Source: an uncultured Dehalococcoidia bacterium (GTDB lineage Bacteria; Chloroflexota; Dehalococcoidia; Lucifugimonadales; UBA3495). Taken from it: a stretch of 64,000 nt of DNA. Positions 61,936-64,000 of this stretch are shown piece by piece. The first letter of the stretch is position 1, and every line of letters starts with the position of its first letter. Position numbers and translations under genes: made by a program. The stretch is taken from NCBI GenBank assembly GCA_951812535.1, contig CATOSK010000006.1, positions 496,001 to 560,000 of the forward strand, read 5' to 3'. The notes below the pieces were generated by a model. The model searched no databases, was not told the origin of the DNA, and saw only the letters and a program-made list of their open reading frames with translations.

Positions 61936-62802
61936 CTAGGCCGCCGGACCCGTCCGGGGCGGCGACAGGCGGTACCCCTGGTCCCGCACGTTGATGATCA
62001 GGTCTCCCGCCCCGAACTGGCGGTCCAGCGCGTTGCCCAGGGACACCTTTATCTCCCGGATGCGCACCCGCAGCGACCCCCGGGCGTCCCCGCCGTCGAA
62101 GTGACGCTCCAGCCGCCCGAAGGGGACCAGCTCCCCGGGGCTGCGGTACCAGGTCGTGGCCAGCTCCCGGAAAATCTCGAACTTGATCCCGGTTATGTCG
62201 TTGACCGGCGCCCGCTCACCATTCCGCAGCACCGACACCAGCTGGGCCCCCAGGTCCAGGAAGATCACCCCGCCGATGGATATGGCCTCCGGGGTGCGCC
62301 CGATGAGCCGCCGCAGCCGCAGCACCACCTCGTCAGGACTGGCCAGCTTGTCCACGAAGTCCACCGGCGAGTCCCACTGGAGAGACCCCCGCACAGCCGT
62401 CTCCCGCTCCGGTCCCTGGGTGTACTGGGTGAACATCAGCACCGGGAGGCGCGGGTGCCGCCGGACAATCTCCCGCAGAATCTCCAGCCCCTTGAACTGG
62501 TCCTCCCGGAGATCCCCCAGCCGCACGTCCAGGAGCACCCCGCCGGGCTGCTCCTCCTCGATGGCGTACAGCGCGGCGGCCTCGAACTCCTCCCCTTCCG
62601 GAAGCATCCCCTCCGGAAGCATCCCCTCCGGAAGCACCACCCGCGTGTCCCACCCCTCGGCATCCAATCGCCGCCGGACCGCCGCCACTATGGGAGAGTC
62701 CCACTCGTCGTCGACGATGAGTATCTTGTCGTGATGCTGGACCAGCGCGACACTCCTTCGTGTAAGCTTCCGCCCCCGGAAAGCTCGGAGTCCGCTAACC
62801 AT
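61936..62802 (-). CDS. Response regulator with winged-helix output
   Basis: This 288-residue protein has a receiver domain (KILIVDDEWDSP acidic pocket, phosphoacceptor Asp in GVLLDVRLGDLR, Thr/Lys in VLMFTQYT and FVDKLASP). The C-terminal winged helix is OmpR-like and diverged (RVRIREIKVSLGNALDRQFG, then INVRDQGYRLSPP). Inside the receiver, after the second strand, three copies of the five-residue unit LPEGM are inserted by a 15-base repeat. It is the first gene of the regulator-kinase-lipoprotein operon. The start at ATG 62802 is the only good ATG, although CTG/GTC codons near 62742 follow an AAGGAG. Confidence 0.87.
   Translation of the reverse strand: MVSGLRAFRGRKLTRRSVALVQHHDKILIVDDEWDSPIVAAVRRRLDAEGWDTRVVLPEGMLPEGMLPEGEEFEAAALYAIEEEQPGGVLLDVRLGDLREDQFKGLEILREIVRRHPRLPVLMFTQYTQGPERETAVRGSLQWDSPVDFVDKLASPDEVVLRLRRLIGRTPEAISIGGVIFLDLGAQLVSVLRNGERAPVNDITGIKFEIFRELATTWYRSPGELVPFGRLERHFDGGDARGSLRVRIREIKVSLGNALDRQFGAGDLIINVRDQGYRLSPPRTGPAA
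62594..62638. repeat. 15-bp in-frame tandem repeat in the receiver domain
   Basis: Three units of CC(C/T)TCCGGAAGCATC lie in succession; translation on the minus strand gives VLPEG-MLPEG-MLPEG. The unit length keeps the frame. Confidence 0.92.
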
Positions 62803-62835
62803 TTTACCAGACCCGACGCCCGTCCCCGGCTGACG

Positions 62836-62895
62836 CAGGGGTCTGGATTCCCGACCCTGCCTACGCGGGGCAAGCTCTGGGTGGGAATGACGGGA
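62836..62895 (+). repeat. dRS3-like composite repeat
   Basis: AGGGGTCTGGATTCCC is followed by GACCCTGCCTACGCGGGGCA, AGCTCTGGGT and GGGAATGACGGGAAG: an expanded copy with an insert in the hairpin loop. It sits between the response regulator and the MBL-fold gene. Confidence 0.75.
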
Positions 62896-62960
62896 AGTAT
62901 GGTGGGCGAATGATGGGGGCAGCGGGAGCAGCGGCGGGGTGGCGGGGGGGTGAGTCCCCC

Positions 62961-63605
62961 CTAGACTGGCCGGGACTGTACGTTGAGCAGGACCAGCCGT
63001 CTATCCGCCGGGAGGTTGTTGGTGGTCACCGACAAGCGGGGCTGGGGTTGGGTCTCGCTGCCTCCCAGCAGCCGCAGGAACTCATCCACCGGCGCCAGCG
63101 GCAGGTCCACGCTCTCATGCCGGAAGTGCATCGGAATGACCACGTTCGGCGACAGGTCCTGCACCGCCTGCGCGGCCTGGGCCAGCGGCAGGGTGCATCC
63201 GCCTCCGGTGGGCACCAGGAGTACGTCCACCGGGGCCAGGTCGTCCGCCTGCTTCGGGGTCAGGGGCGTGGCGATGTCTCCCAGGTGGCAGATGCTCACC
63301 CCGTCGATCTCAATGGAGTAGGCCACGTTCCGCTGCTCGTGGGGAGTCCCGTCCGGCAGACCCGTCATCACGCCCCGAACCGCCACACCGGAGAACTCGT
63401 ACTCCCCCGGCGCGTTGAACACCCGGGGCTCCCCGGGCACGTCCTGCCAGCAGCAGTGGTTCGGATGGGTGTTGCTAACCGTCACCACCGCCGCCGGACG
63501 TGGCGCCAGGCGCAGTCCCAGGGACGCCGGGAAGGGGTCCGTCACCACCGTCACCAGGTCCGACCGCAGCTGAAAGCACGCGTGTCCCAGCCAGCTTATC
63601 TCCAT
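62961..63605 (-). CDS. MBL-fold metallo-hydrolase (UPF0173-like)
   Basis: This 214-residue protein starts MEISWLGHACFQLRSD, like UPF0173/YtkL-type metallo-beta-lactamase-fold proteins, and has ICHLGDIATPLTPKQ and VVIPMHFRH. The main metal motif, normally H-x-H-x-D-H, is degenerate here (SNTHPNHCCW: H-x-x-H without the Asp-His end), so the metal site may bind one ion or differ. Its ATG is one base from the stop of the bioY gene, so both are translated together. Confidence 0.85.
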   Translation of the reverse strand: MEISWLGHACFQLRSDLVTVVTDPFPASLGLRLAPRPAAVVTVSNTHPNHCCWQDVPGEPRVFNAPGEYEFSGVAVRGVMTGLPDGTPHEQRNVAYSIEIDGVSICHLGDIATPLTPKQADDLAPVDVLLVPTGGGCTLPLAQAAQAVQDLSPNVVIPMHFRHESVDLPLAPVDEFLRLLGGSETQPQPRLSVTTNNLPADRRLVLLNVQSRPV

Positions 63606-63606
63606 T

Positions 63607-64000
63607 TCAGCCCCACCTCCCCTGCATCCGCCAGTAGATCCACCACGCCGACGGCAGCGCCAGCGACGCCAGGTACAACTTGATCAGGTCTCCCAGGATG
63701 AACGGGTACAGCCCCCACTCCAGCGTCGTCGCCAGGGTGGGCTGGTCCGGCGGGACGAACAGCGCAAGCTGGATCAGCCCCGGGACGTACAGGATGACGT
63801 TTCCCGCCAGCATGGCGACGAGGACCCACGGCTTCCGGTCCCAGCCCCGCTCGCACATCCACCCCACCGCGAAGGCCGCCGGAATGAACCCGATGATGTA
63901 TCCGCCCGAGGCCAGCGTCCACACGAAGCCGGACGCTCCCCCGGCGTAGAAGGGCAGCCACGTTCCGGCCACCAGGTAGACGGCCATTGCAGCCGCTCCC
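63607..64000 (-). CDS. bioY: Biotin transporter BioY (partial)
   Basis: The frame runs beyond the window end; upstream codons before the first ATG (63987) are open, so this is the C-terminal part. It reads PFYAGGASGFVWTLASGGYIIGFIPAAF, with the G-rich and hydrophobic segments of the substrate-binding S component of ECF transporters, and later VILYVPGLIQLALF and PFILGDLIKLYLASLALP. The PFILGDLIK motif near the end is a BioY hallmark. It takes up biotin, alone or with the ECF module. Confidence 0.9.
   Translation of the reverse strand, partial: GAAAMAVYLVAGTWLPFYAGGASGFVWTLASGGYIIGFIPAAFAVGWMCERGWDRKPWVLVAMLAGNVILYVPGLIQLALFVPPDQPTLATTLEWGLYPFILGDLIKLYLASLALPSAWWIYWRMQGRWG

Overview
The window is GC-rich (AT-richer islands near 32.4-33.9 and 38.1-39.2 kb) and looks like a chromosomal segment of an environmental bacterium. 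Lipoprotein-rich Opp/Dpp-type transport, class III CoA-transferase, luciferase-like monooxygenase, amidohydrolase and 'cyclase' enzymes, PaREP1/HEPN-like proteins and several receiver-winged-helix regulators together suggest a Chloroflexota member (Dehalococcoidia/SAR202-like). That assignment is inference from gene content; there is no rRNA or marker phylogeny here. One tRNA gene is present and no CRISPR array.

Layout. 0-3 kb: a minus-strand operon of MoxR ATPase, DUF58 protein and a transglutaminase-type membrane protein cut by the window edge. 3-9.6 kb, plus strand: a CoA-transferase, two translationally coupled thioredoxin-fold lipoproteins, an orphan [2Fe-2S] subunit, two zinc-ribbon/CD225 proteins and a DUF2752 protein, with a minus-strand tRNA among them. 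9.6-15 kb, minus: acyl-CoA ligase, enoyl-CoA hydratase-like protein, a 13-bp minisatellite and a histidine kinase fused to a DNA-binding response regulator. 15-29 kb: a PaREP1-like protein, a PAC2 protein, exonuclease III, an HPP protein, a UspA-cNMP fusion, an Opp-type transporter without ATPases, a PQQ-repeat protein, an MFS carrier and an amidohydrolase.

29-40 kb is an accessory region: HEPN-like and PaREP1-like proteins, a restriction-modification gene whose middle has been replaced by an AT-richer three-gene cassette, a GIY-YIG protein and a DUF4238 protein, interleaved with metabolic genes. 40-53 kb holds housekeeping and catabolic genes: Zn-alcohol dehydrogenase, a second solute-binding protein, MscS, ferritin, hydrolases, pyrG behind a consensus promoter, and rho.

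53-60 kb is the most striking part. A two-gene AAA-ATPase plus PD-(D/E)XK-like operon, resembling an anti-phage module, is interrupted by three apparently identical 1408-bp IS701-type elements in direct tandem sharing single CTAG spacers. An 842-bp IS5-family element sits in the second spacer. Removing all of this restores the ATPase reading frame exactly. 60-64 kb holds a response regulator/histidine kinase/lipoprotein operon and a bioY-MBL pair.

The window also carries two dispersed repeat families. One is a ~60-bp element with core GGTAACTTGTCCAAGG, in about ten copies, one of them in frame inside a gene. The other is an ATTCCC-N8-GGGAAT hairpin element resembling neisserial dRS3. The first is nested inside the second near 41.4-41.7 kb.
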